Positions 33,074 through 43,167 of a stretch of 64,000 nucleotides of DNA are shown here, in pieces. This DNA is from Chloranthus sessilifolius. Taxonomy: Eukaryota; Streptophyta; Magnoliopsida; Chloranthales; Chloranthaceae. Position numbers and translations under genes: made by a program. Within the stretch, counting starts at the first letter, position 1. Every line of letters starts with the position of its first letter. The notes beneath the pieces are model-generated. The model had not been told where the DNA came from. It searched no databases and worked only from the letters and a program-made list of their open reading frames with translations. The DNA is taken from NCBI GenBank assembly GCA_021018995.1, contig JAJIZI010000022.1, positions 1-64,000 of the forward strand. The letters run 5' to 3'.

Positions 33074-35405
33074 TGTAACGCCCCAAAATTTCGAACCTTG
33101 AATAGTACACTGGAAGTGTGCCCAATCGTCGCTTGTTGAATCGGGTCAACATTGACTTGGTTGACTTACTTGGTTAACAAGTTAGATAGGGCATGTGTGA
33201 AATATGGAGTGTGTGTAATAAGAGTTAGTTTGATTGAGTCATATATACCTAGTTAGGTATGTATGCTTTGCACCCCAAAATGAAATGGATTATAAAGAAT
33301 AGGGAGAATTTATTTCTCATTAGCTTTGGGTTGTTGAGAATTTAAGAGGGGATGAATGAGAGGAGGGTGATTATGCTTGTGTCTTAAATGTGTGTGATTG
33401 AGGGTGGATCAGAAAGATTCACGAATTTAAGGCTTTAAATCGACAAGGGATCGGAGATTTGGGGTTGTGAAACCCTTGTGATTTAATGAGAGCTTGGGAT
33501 CAAGAGATCTGACCAAGTAGAAAGATAAGCTTAAATTCTTTTATGAAATTATAGATGTTCTATATGAATTTGGCTCACTATGTATGAAGAATGAGTCCCA
33601 CAAGTTGAAGAATGAGTTCTAGATGTTGAAGAATGAGTTCTAGAGTTAGAACTCGATTACGATATGATGTTGGCAAAATCGATCGAACGGAATTAGTGAT
33701 CGCTCGATCAATTTTGTCAAAGAAAAAGAACTATAGTGTTGTATTTATGAGGAAACCGATCGAACCAAATAATTTCGTTCGATCAATTTTTGAAAATCGC
33801 TCAATGATTTAAAGTCTCGATCAATTAGAAAATCGCTCGAACGGAATTAGTGATCGCTCAATCGGTTTTACTAAAGGGTAAACGAGGTGTGATTTAGGCT
33901 TTTGTTGGGTTTCTACTTCATGAACAAAGTGACTAGGCTTCTAAACCCCATGTTTTACACCATTTATGATACGTTGCATGTGTTTTGGCCATACCTAGGT
34001 TGAGGACCTTGGGTGGTTAAGGCTAGCTCGGCTTGAGGAATTCATGGAATAAATTGTGCGTGAGGTAGGAAATACTCTAAACATGTACACTTGATTACTT
34101 AAAGCATGTATGTAGTGATGTTATACATATGCATGTCCAAAGCATAGTTATGTGCTTGTGTTTTTAAAAATGTTGAGTTAAGCATGCGAATATAAGATAT
34201 GTGTGTGTGTACACTAAATGAGAAATCAAGAAGCATAAAAAAAGTGACATCCCAGGGATGTATATGTGATGTGAGCATCTGGATGATGGCTATGAGTATG
34301 TGACATCCCAGGGATGTATAATCAATGTGAATATCCAGGTGATGTGAACTATATGAATGAGACTTGAACAAACTTTGAATAATTATATTTAGCACAATCA
34401 CACGATGAATAACTATATGTAGTTTGTACAATTGATTTAAGGTTTGGATAATACCCCCCCCACGCGTATACCCGTGATTGACTCGACAGATATCCATGGC
34501 TGGTATGGGATATCCAGACACCAGTTGACATCCCAGGGATGTATGTGAGTTTATGTGCCCCTCGCCTATGTGAAAGGGACTTGAGTTATGTTACATAAAA
34601 AATAATCTGAGTGGACGACGATGGAGGGTATTCCATCGGGGCTCGATGCTATATTGCTCGGGATTTATTTAAGTTACTTGATTTAAGTCATAAGACCAGC
34701 CATTTTACATTATGTGGGCAAGTTGAGAATAAGATAACATGTATAGTGTAACAGATGCATTCAATTCATTCTTCCAGTAATTCAAGTTGTTTTCTAACTG
34801 TTTTATATTGATGAAATCATGCTTTACTCATGTCATGGAATATGTGTGAGTAAAATAGCTTTACATGTTCAGATATATTTCCCTATTGAGCTAGGATGTA
34901 GCTCACCCTTTTTTACTATAGTCATAGAATCTGAGATAGCGGCTGCTTCTGGAGACATTGATCCAGAGGATACGGATTATGTTCCTATGGAGGAGTTGGA
35001 GTCCCATCTTAAGGAGTTTTTTTAGAAGACCCTTTGCGTACTTTGATATTTATTTTGAGAGAGTGATTGTACGGCTTGATATGTTCAGCCTTATTTTTGG
35101 GATAATATAATTATGTGAGATATTCTTTTGACGAAACATCTGGGGTGACCGTTGTTCCGTCACCGATGGTTCGGTTGGTTCTTTTGCTCATGCAGTAGCA
35201 TGAGATTAGAACTATCTTTTGGGTTATATATTTTTGGCATTATCTTATAAAATCAGAGATTTAGTTCAGCGTTAGTTTCTTTTATACATGCTTTACTTTC
35301 GAGTTGTGTGGATATATCAAGTGTTTCGCGTATGTATATGGGGCACGGCCTCGAGGGTCGTGCCGATGGCATGGGTTTTGGGGTGCCAAAATTTAGACTG
35401 TCACA
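33074..35405 (+). repeat. 5' LTR of chromovirus C
   Basis: It starts TGTAACGCCCC and ends GACTGTCACA. A TATA-like TTATAAAG is near 33291. A TCGNTCGANCGA-type array spans about 33660-33870, and dyads ACATCCCAGGGATGT lie at 34247-34261, 34303-34317 and 34528-34542. The acidic mini-exon (AAASGDIDPEDTDYVPMEE, then EFF, stop 35023-35025) follows GTAGCTCACCC wording shared with LTRs A and B. Confidence 0.92.
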
Positions 35406-35407
35406 GT

Positions 35408-35419
35408 TGGTATCAAAGC
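35408..35419 (+). other. Primer-binding site, initiator tRNA-Met type (chromovirus C)
   Basis: TGGTATCAAAGC lies two bases after the 5' LTR and differs by one base from the plant initiator tRNA-Met complement used by most chromoviruses. Confidence 0.9.
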
Positions 35420-35499
35420 ATTTTCTTTAGAATTTCTGACAAGTCTTAAATTTTGTTAGAGTATAGGGATCTTCTGCTAATGAAACTTTGGTTTCATGT

Positions 35500-36597
35500 T
35501 GCAGAGCATAACATCTTCTAGAGGAAAGGGTCTAGTAGCGACCAAAGGAACCCTCACGATGCGAAAGAGAGAAGAGGCGACGCAACGGATCAGATGGCGT
35601 TGGCCTTGGAAGTCGTGGCCACTGTAATGGACCAACAGATGTAGCAGATCGCACTATTGGTGGCCAATAATGCAAACTATTAGAAGCCGCCGCCACTACC
35701 TCCTCCAGCATTATTGCCCTTATCCTTCGTCGATTTTAGGAGATTGAGACCTAGTTTCTATGGGCAAACAGATTCATTAGAGGTTGAGAAATGGTTAAAT
35801 CAAATGGAGAAGCTTCTGCAGAGACTTCGTAGTACAGAGGATGAGAAGGTAGGCTAGGCTTCCTTCCAGCTTGAGGGTGATGCCGATCCCTAGTGAAAAT
35901 CGGTATTGAGAAAAAGAAAAATTGAGGACCCTCACCGTCTGTGGACCTGGGCGGAATCTGTTAAAGAGTTCAACAGGGAATACTTCCCCAAGTAGGTGAG
36001 AGTTCAGATGAAAAGAGATTTTGTGAATCTAGAGCAGGGAAGCATGACCGCAAGGAGAGTATAGTGTTGAGTTTATGTGTTTATCATGATTGCACTTGAG
36101 TTAGTGGGAATTAATGAAGGCCAGTAAGTTTGAGGAAGGTTTGAGGCCGAACGTCCAAGATAGAGTTTTCATATTCGAATTTGAAAATTATGTGGACGTG
36201 ATGGGAAAAGCAATTGTGGCGGAAAGGGATATCAATAATATGTATAAAATGAGGGATCAATAGGACAAAGGTATAGCAGTTCAAGGGAGAGTGGGTGATT
36301 ATGACTGTGAAATAAAAGTCGAGATTTACGGCACCAACTCCAGTTCCTAAACAACTTGCCTACACGAGTTACCCCAGGCCACCTATATCTACCTTGGCAA
36401 GACCTATCCGATACGAGAGCTCTACTACCACCACCGGAGTATCAGTTACTCAAGGTTTCTCACGGGCAGCTTCTTCTACACCAAATGAGACTTGTGCTAA
36501 ATATGACAAATCTCACAAAATGGCAGATTGTAGACGGGGTACTCGGGGGTGTTACAAGTGTGGGAAGATAGGCCATATGATTCGAGATTGTCCTTAA
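35500..36597 (+). pseudogene. Chromovirus C Gag, broken
   Basis: The frames from about 35540 give a charged N-terminus, then FRRLRPSFYGQTDSLEVEKW, a broken capsid-type domain (FNREYFPK, FVNLEQGSMT near 35965-36050), and FEEGLRPNVQDRVFIFEFEN. It ends with zinc knuckles: a degenerate one (CAKYDKSHKMADC, the second Cys replaced by Tyr) and an intact one (CYKCGKIGHMIRDC, near 36550-36592). Stops at several places and a frameshift near 36305 inactivate it. The start codon is uncertain. Confidence 0.82.
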
Positions 36598-36848
36598 ATA
36601 AACAAAGGGAGAACGACTTCTGCTTCCATACCAAGACCGATACAAGCAAAGAAGTCGATCGTCCAAGGAAGAGCTTATGTTGTTACTGGTCAGGATGCAC
36701 AGAACACCAATGATATCATACAAGGTGAAATTTTATTTGAAATGATTGATACATTGTATAGAATGCATTGAATTTTAAATTTTAGATAGAGAAGGTGTAT
36801 CTATATAAAAATTGTTGATCTAGTTGATTTCATGTCTTGATATGATGC
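36598..36848 (+). other. Gag-protease linker of chromovirus C
   Basis: A 250-bp linker without open frame. It contains one of the places where C and F differ mainly at CAG/CTG triplets (36680-36705). Confidence 0.5.
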
Positions 36849-37304
36849 ATGAGTAGGCTGCTAAAGTTCATGTGCTCTATAGGTACTTTACAAGTTTATG
36901 GGAAGGGAAGTGATATAGCATATGTGGCTAGAGTGTTGATAGACCCAGGGTTTACCCATTCATTTATTACTCCTCAATTTGCAAAGAAGATAAAGGTCAA
37001 CCCAGAGATATTGGATTTTATCTTGGCTGTATCTATTCTGACAGGAGAATCGATTAATACGGACTTGGTCTGCAGGTCGGTGGTAATAGCCATCAGAGAT
37101 GGGGATGTCTTTGAACTGGCAGTGAATTTAGTTCTGTTGAATATGCAAGGATTCGACGTGATCCTTGACATGGATTGGTTGTCAGCTCATTATTCAATGA
37201 TAGATTGTAGGAACAAAGTGGTTATCTTTAGATCAAACACGAGGAGATCATTTCGATTCGTAGGGATGAGAGTGAAGTTTGTGCCGTTAGAGCCGAGCGC
37301 TTGA
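36849..37304 (+). pseudogene. Chromovirus C protease region
   Basis: The open frame holds the retroviral-type aspartic protease: [18 protein letters not shown] carries the active Asp (DPG rather than the more usual DSG, and Phe where Ala is common). [20 protein letters not shown] is the standard downstream block. The protease would release Gag and Pol proteins. A 13-bp deletion near 37280, relative to copy F (55561-56409), shifts the frame before RT. Confidence 0.85.
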
Positions 37305-38640
37305 TGAAAAATAGATGCAGTGGTTACTTGGCACTTTTGAAGGAAGACAAGGAAGGGAAGAACGTTATTTCTGAGATTTCAATTGCGTGTGAGTTTGAAG
37401 ATGTCTTTCAGAAAGAATTGCCAGGATTACCTTCTGATCGAGAGGTGGAGTTCGTTATCGACTTAGCACCTGAAACGGAGACTGTTTCCAAAGTACCATA
37501 CCGAATGGCTCTTGCCGAGTTGAAAAAGTTGAAAGAGCAGTTACAAGAGCTCTTAGATAAGAGATTTGTAAGACTGAGTGTGTCTCCTTGGGGAGCACCG
37601 GTCTTGCTTGTAAAGAAGAAGGATGGGTCGATGAGACTATGCATCGACTATCGTCAGCTAAACAAATTGACCATAAAGAATTGATATCCTTTGCCTAGGA
37701 TTGACGATTTATTTGATCAGCTACAAGGAGCGAGATATTTCTCCAAGATCGATCTGAGATCGGGATACCATCAGCTGAGAGTCAAGGTAGAGGACATCCA
37801 GAAGACGGCATCCAAGATGCAGTACGGACACTACGAGTTTTTAGTAATGTCGTTTGGGTTGATGAATGCACTGGCGTCGTTTATGGATTTGATGAATCGG
37901 GTGTTTAAACTACACCTGGACACTTGCGTTGTAGTATTCGTCGACGACATTCTGATATATTCAAAGTCGATGAAGGAGCAACAAACTCGAACACCAACTG
38001 TATGCCAAGCTCAGTAAGTGCGAGTTTTGGTTGGAGAAAGTCAGCTTTTTGGGACATGTCTCAAAAGAGGGTGTCACAGTAGATCCAACTAAGATCGAAG
38101 CAGTGATACGATGGGAACAACTAAAGATGGTAACAAATATCCGTAGTTTTCTTGGTCTAGTTAGGTACTATCAATATTTTGTGGAGGGGTTTTCAAAAAT
38201 ATCAGGACCGCTTACGAGACTCACAAGGAAGGATGTGAGATTTGAGTGGATTAAAGCGTATGAAAAGAGTTTTCAAGAACTCAAGAAGAGACTCACTTCC
38301 GCTCTAGTGCTAGTGATTCCTTCAGGCAGTGGAGGGTTTGCGGTGTACAGCGATGCTTCACATAGTGGTTTAGGATGGGTGCTCAACCAAAACAAGAAAG
38401 TGATTGCTTATGGGGGGTCGAGGCAGTTGAAAGATCATGAGAAACACTACCCGACACATGACCTAGAACTAGCAGCGGTCATATTTACATTAAAAATTTG
38501 GAGACATTATTTATGTGGTGAGACCTTTGAGATATTCACTGACCATAAGAGCTTCAAGTACCTATTTACACAGAAGGAATTAAATATGAGGCAGCGAAGG
38601 TGGATGGAGTTTCTCAAGGACTATGATTGCTCCATATAAT
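37301..38640 (+). pseudogene. Chromovirus C reverse transcriptase and RNase H, broken
   Basis: [22 protein letters not shown], then a stop at 37682-37684 where a Trp/Arg-type residue is expected before [13 protein letters not shown]. After that come [12 protein letters not shown] (first catalytic Asp), [17 protein letters not shown], and FVDDILIYS with the catalytic Asp pair intact (about 37935-37965). A frameshift near 38015 leads to [18 protein letters not shown]. RNase H from about 38340 has [14 protein letters not shown] and FTDHKSF, and after a stop at 38637, IIADALS. Copy F shares these lesions, so the parent was already dead. Confidence 0.9.
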
Positions 38641-40256
38641 ATCACCCAGGCAAAGCTAATATTATAGCAGATGCCTTGAGTCGTAAGGGTTTGGCCCAGT
38701 TAGCTAGCCTTGTGATGGGGATGCACAGTTAGAAATTGTTTGAAGATCTTTCATTATATGATGCAAAGATTGAGGTGCAGGCTTCAGGAGCTTTCTTAGC
38801 CAACATTACAGTGAGACCGATGATCTTTGAGCATATTCACGAGTTACAGATGAAAGACCCAGAGTTAGTCAAGATTCGACAAGGAGTGATTAAGGGCACC
38901 AGACTGGATTTCTCTATAAAGGAAGATGGCTCCTTGCTATTCAGGGGACGCCTTTGTATTCTAGTTGATGTTGATTTGCGGTAAACTATTTTAGACGAGG
39001 CCCATAAGTCTAGATATGCAATTCACCCTGGTAGTATCAAAATGTATCAAGATATGATGAAGAGTTATTGGTGGAGAGGTTTGAAGCAAGATGTAGCCGA
39101 ATACGTGTCAAGGTGTTTGACATGTCTGCAGGTGAAAGTAGACCATAGACACCCTGCTGGATTGTTGCAACCTCTACCTATACTAGAGTGGAAGTGGGAA
39201 TCAATCTCCATGGATTTCATCATGGGATTGCTACGGATAGCAAAGAGGTACAACGCTATTTGGGTGGTAGTTGATCGACTGATCAAGTCAGCTCACTTCT
39301 TTCCCTGCAACACAATGTACACGGTAGGAAGACTCGTGGATTTGTATTTGAAGGAGATTGTACGTTTGTACAGGATTCCCAGTAGCATCGTCTCTGATCG
39401 TGACTCGTTGTATACTTCAAAATTTTGGTAGAAGTTTCAAGAAGGCATGGGTACTCGATTGGACTTTAGTTCGACTTTCCATCCGCAAACCGATGGGCAA
39501 ACAGAGCGGGTGAATCAGGTAATAGAAGATATGCTCAGAGCATGTATGCTTGAATTGTAAGGATCATGGGATCAACATCTACCGTTGATCGAATATGCAT
39601 ATAATAATAGTTTTTAAGCGAGTATTGGAATGACACCTTATGAAGTTCTCTATGGAAGGCGGTGTAGATAGCCTATCAATTGGGAAGAGACCGACAAAAA
39701 GTTTATATTGGGTCTGAAATTACTTGAAGATAACGCCATTATTGTTCATATGATAAGAGAGGGACTTAAATCGGCTCGGAGCAGACAGCAGAGTTATGTC
39801 GATATCAAAAGAATGAGCGTGGACTTTACTGTTGGGAATCATGTGTTTGTAAAGATATCGCCCATGAAAGGTGTTATGAGATTTGGGAAGAGGGGAAAGC
39901 TAAGTCCCCGTTACCTTGGGCCCTTTGAAATTTTGGGTCGAGTTGGTGAGGTAGCCTATCAAATTGGATTACCTCCTTTGTTTGATCGGGTACATAATGT
40001 GTTTTAAGTATCCATGCTCCGAAAGTATGTAAGGGACCCTACACATGTCTTGGGAGATCAGCCGATCGAGATACATGAAGACATGACCATGATAGAAGAA
40101 GTGGCTCAGATTTTGGATAGAAAAGAGTAAATTTTACGCATGAAAGTTATCCCTTTAGTGCTTGTCAGGTGGGGAAATCGTCCGACCAAATAAGTGACTT
40201 GGGAGCGAGAGGTGGAAATCAAGGAGCTATACCCCCATTTGTTCGAGAAACATTAA
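38641..40256 (+). pseudogene. Chromovirus C integrase with chromodomain, broken
   Basis: A tether leads to the HHCC domain (39000-39135, CLTCLQVK). The DDE core has SMDFIMGL (about 39210), SDRDSLYTSKFW (about 39395) and [10 protein letters not shown] (about 39495). The GPF/Y module LSPRYLGPFEILGRVGEV is at about 39900-39950. The chromodomain-like tail (VRWGNRP, VTWERE, YPHLF) ends at 40254-40256. Stops near 38730, 38982, 39429, 39558, 39615, 39674, 40005, 40128 and 40190 are all shared with copy F. The chromodomain aligns with that of A. Confidence 0.9.
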
Positions 40257-40877
40257 ATGACTAGTGCAATGTATAGTGCACATTTAAAAAAAAAAAATTC
40301 TTGTAATTCATATGTTGACCTCTCAAATTTTGAATGATATATGTAAAACCAAACTAATATGTATTAAAAGATAGTTGTGAAATTGATGCATAAATGGTTG
40401 ATAGGTTGCTGTCTAAATTGTGGAGTGTTGGGTTGGTAAATAAGGAATTTGATGAAGAAATTGATGAGTGATGCATGTTGGTTAGTTCTATATGCATTTG
40501 ACCTATGACTTAGGTATGAAAATTTGATGTATGAACTTGCATTATAGGTAAAATTAAGGGTTGTTCTATCAATAGATGTCAAAGGCATGCATATGCAGCC
40601 TTAACTCAAGAGAACAAAACCGTTCGATTGAAATTCAAAAATCGTTCAATCGAACTGCAAAAAGCTAAAACATGTGTATCTGTCAGAAATCGTTCGATCG
40701 ATTCAGAAAATCGTTCAAACGAAATCCTTGGGCCAGTGAGAGTGAAAAAGGCTGGCAGGTTAAATTGGAGAAATCGTTCGATCGGAATTAGTAACCGATC
40801 GAACAAAAATTTGGGGACTGCATTAAATAATCGAAAACTGATCGAACGATTTTAAATCGTTCGATCAATTTCGCAGC
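40257..40877. repeat. Spacer and TCGTTCGATCGA dyad array before the aORF of C
   Basis: From 40257 to 40610 no feature is seen. From about 40615 to 40868 there are about ten dyads of the type AATCGTTCGATCGA / AATCGTTCGAACGA / GATCGAACGATT. The last is a 27-bp near-perfect inverted repeat (40840-40866) centred on ATTTTAAAT. The same motif type makes the arrays in this element's LTRs (about 33660-33870, 43750-43985) and differs from the A/B motif. Confidence 0.82.
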
Positions 40878-41168
40878 TTATATATAGGGCATGCGATTTT
40901 TTCATTTCACAACAAAAGTTTTTTCTAGTTTTTTTTCCTTGTTCTCTTGGGAGGTTCTAGGGCTTGATAGTGGCACTCGACATTGGTGATTACCGGCACC
41001 TTTCGAGCTCGGAGCTTCACACGATCACCTCCCAGTAACATCAAGAGATAAATACTAACCTCTCGCAAGTCTTTGAAATTTGAAATTTGTGTCCTCCCAT
41101 ATCCTAGGATTAGTGATTTGGGGCAAAACCCATGCCCCATTTCTTGGAAACTTTGTGGTGTGGTTGTA
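40878..41168 (+). promoter_or_regulatory. Internal promoter and leader of the aORF of C
   Basis: A TATA box (TTATATATAG, 40878-40887) lies 12 bp after the last dyad and about 280 bp before the ATG at 41169. The leader is T-rich at first, then mixed. Placement parallels 2864-3104 in A. Promoter activity is inferred from layout only. Confidence 0.6.
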
Positions 41169-42503
41169 ATGGCTCTTAAGACTCGCCAAACGATGACGAG
41201 TACCGCTCCTAAGAAACACCCGACACAAGCGGGTTCCTCGTCACAACCACCACCGAAGAAACCCATAGCACCAACGGGTTCTTCATCGCGACCAATTACA
41301 CAATCCCAACCACCACCACAGAGACGTGGGCAGCCCACTGAGTGGTGGGCTGATAAGGATTTTGAGCCGAAATGGGTCATTGACCCAAAGATTTTTGCAA
41401 AGCATGAAGAGACGCTTTGGGCCTTTAACTACATTTCCACAGCAAGATTGACCGATATACTCCGACCGTGCAAAGAGAACTTTTGTATTGTGAGGCTATT
41501 TTACCAGAATATGGAGGATATCACTAACCCCGACCATCCTTAGAACTAAAATAAATAATAGGCACTACGAGTTCATTTATGACGATGTGGTCGATGCCTT
41601 GGAGTGTTTTCACACCTATAACCACGAAGACATTGCATTGGCAGAGCCTTTTCCTACCCTTTTGGACTACAAGTACGTAGCGACTGAGATGCCCATGGTA
41701 GGGTATGATCCGGTTACTCAATTAAACGAGTTGACTTACCGCGCAAGCTATGGATGCTCGATTCCATTATCCATTGCAACTTGTATCCGTTGAGGCATAA
41801 GACTGAACGAGTAGGTGAAGTCCAAATGGCGCTATTTTGGCTTTCAGTGGCCGATGGTTTAACGCGCCACGTGTCCCTCTTGAGGGAATGAAATACGTGC
41901 GGAAGAAGATGTTAGAGGGGGCTAAGAAACCAGTGGAAGATATGCCCTATGCTCGCCTCTCATCTCGCTCATGGTTGAGGACTATGCCGGCGATGAGACG
42001 TACACCCTTTCAAAGAATGAATCGAAGCTGACGGAAAATATACAACCATACACTATGATTGATTGGAACCGAACATATGTGAAATTATCAAGAAACCAGC
42101 AGTAGAGGCCCAACCACAGCCTGAACCGTAAGCCCAAGACCAGCCACCTCATGATACTTCTATTCCGGATGAGCCGGCTGCTACCTTTCCACTTCAGCAG
42201 CGTGCTCGGCGTCGTACGCAGACCCATGCACCTCCACCTCCTGAGGGTGCTCCTACGCCGACCATTGCTGACCTATATGCACTCATGGAAGCAAACACAC
42301 GTCAAATGGTGGAGAACAACCACCTACTCAACCGTCGATTGGATTACTATGACGCCTTGCACGCCGAGGAGATGCGCTTCATGTACCCCGCCGATTATTT
42401 TCAACCCATGGCGGCAGCTCAAGCATGGTTCCCGGAGGCGTCGAGTTCGGGTGCAGGAAACCGTGGTGAGGACGGGGATCAGCCCGGTGGTGAGGCAAGT
42501 TGA
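41169..42503 (+). pseudogene. aORF of chromovirus C (about 445 codons, broken)
   Basis: The ATG at 41169 (MALKTRQTMTSTAPKK) starts a basic, proline-rich N-terminus. The conserved core follows: QPTEWWADKDFEPKWVIDPK, then LWAFNYISTARLTDILRP and VRLFYQNMED. After frame changes near 41545, 41790 and 41850 come LDSIIHCNLYPLRHKTERV-type wording, FSGRWFNAPRVPLEGMKYVR, a proline/glutamine-rich linker, and the C-terminal helical segment (MEANTRQMVENNHLLNRRLD, then MRFMYPADY). The stop is at 42501-42503. The order matches A (3105-3934, 18118-18743). Donor-like GTGAGG sequences occur at 42466 and 42490 in phase 1. Function unknown; the element-encoded regulator idea is inference. Confidence 0.75.
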
Positions 42504-43167
42504 TTGGTGTTTTAGGGATTTTAAATGTTTGGAATGGTCAGATGTAAATTTTGGATATTGTAAATATTTAAAACAAGTACCAAGGACATGTGTCCTTTTA
42601 AACAATCGTGGCATGGTTGCCACAAAATATGTAATTAACTTTCTGGTAGGCTTTCTATGTTTTCCTATATGGGTATATATGCGATGTTGTTGATATGGGT
42701 TAGTTAGTTGGGTCTCTATGTGATAGGTGTTGTTGTGTTTGGTTTAAATGGGTGTGCAAATATCTAGTGGTGCAGGTGATTCCATGTTCTCTATAGTTTG
42801 ATGGGTGTGAATTAAAATTGTACTCGATTTGTGGATCGTGCAGGGTTATGCATGATGCATATATCACTATTTTGTTATGCAGGTGCGTAAATGGGCTGCA
42901 TCCCCTATTTGTTGGGTAGTCCAGCTACTCAATGCTTGTTGTTGTGCATGATGTATCTACCTTGTAGCGTTTTAATCGTGGTTTTGATTGTAACTATAAT
43001 GGTGGTTTTGTCGTAAATATAATCTGTGATGTGTTATCCAGTGTTACAGGTTATAGTTTGATTTATTAGGTCTCTTGAGGGTTGCGGTTTCAAACCCCCC
43101 AAATCCCTTGAAATTGGGAGAACCCTTGGCCAATTTTCGCGGACGAAAATTCCCAAGGTGGGGAGAA
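42504..43167 (+). other. 3' region and polypurine tract of chromovirus C
   Basis: About 650 bp without a coding frame ends in TTCGCGGACGAAAATTCCC and the polypurine tract AAGGTGGGGAGAA (43155-43167), identical to that of A, directly before the 3' LTR. Confidence 0.85.

Noticed and set aside
37682-37684. TGA in RT as programmed readthrough
   Set aside because: Many other stops and frameshifts in the same pol show ordinary decay.
40364-40588. Minus-strand frame between pol and aORF of C, repeated at 59089-59313 in F
   Set aside because: Identical only because F is a copy of C; no motif and no counterpart in A.
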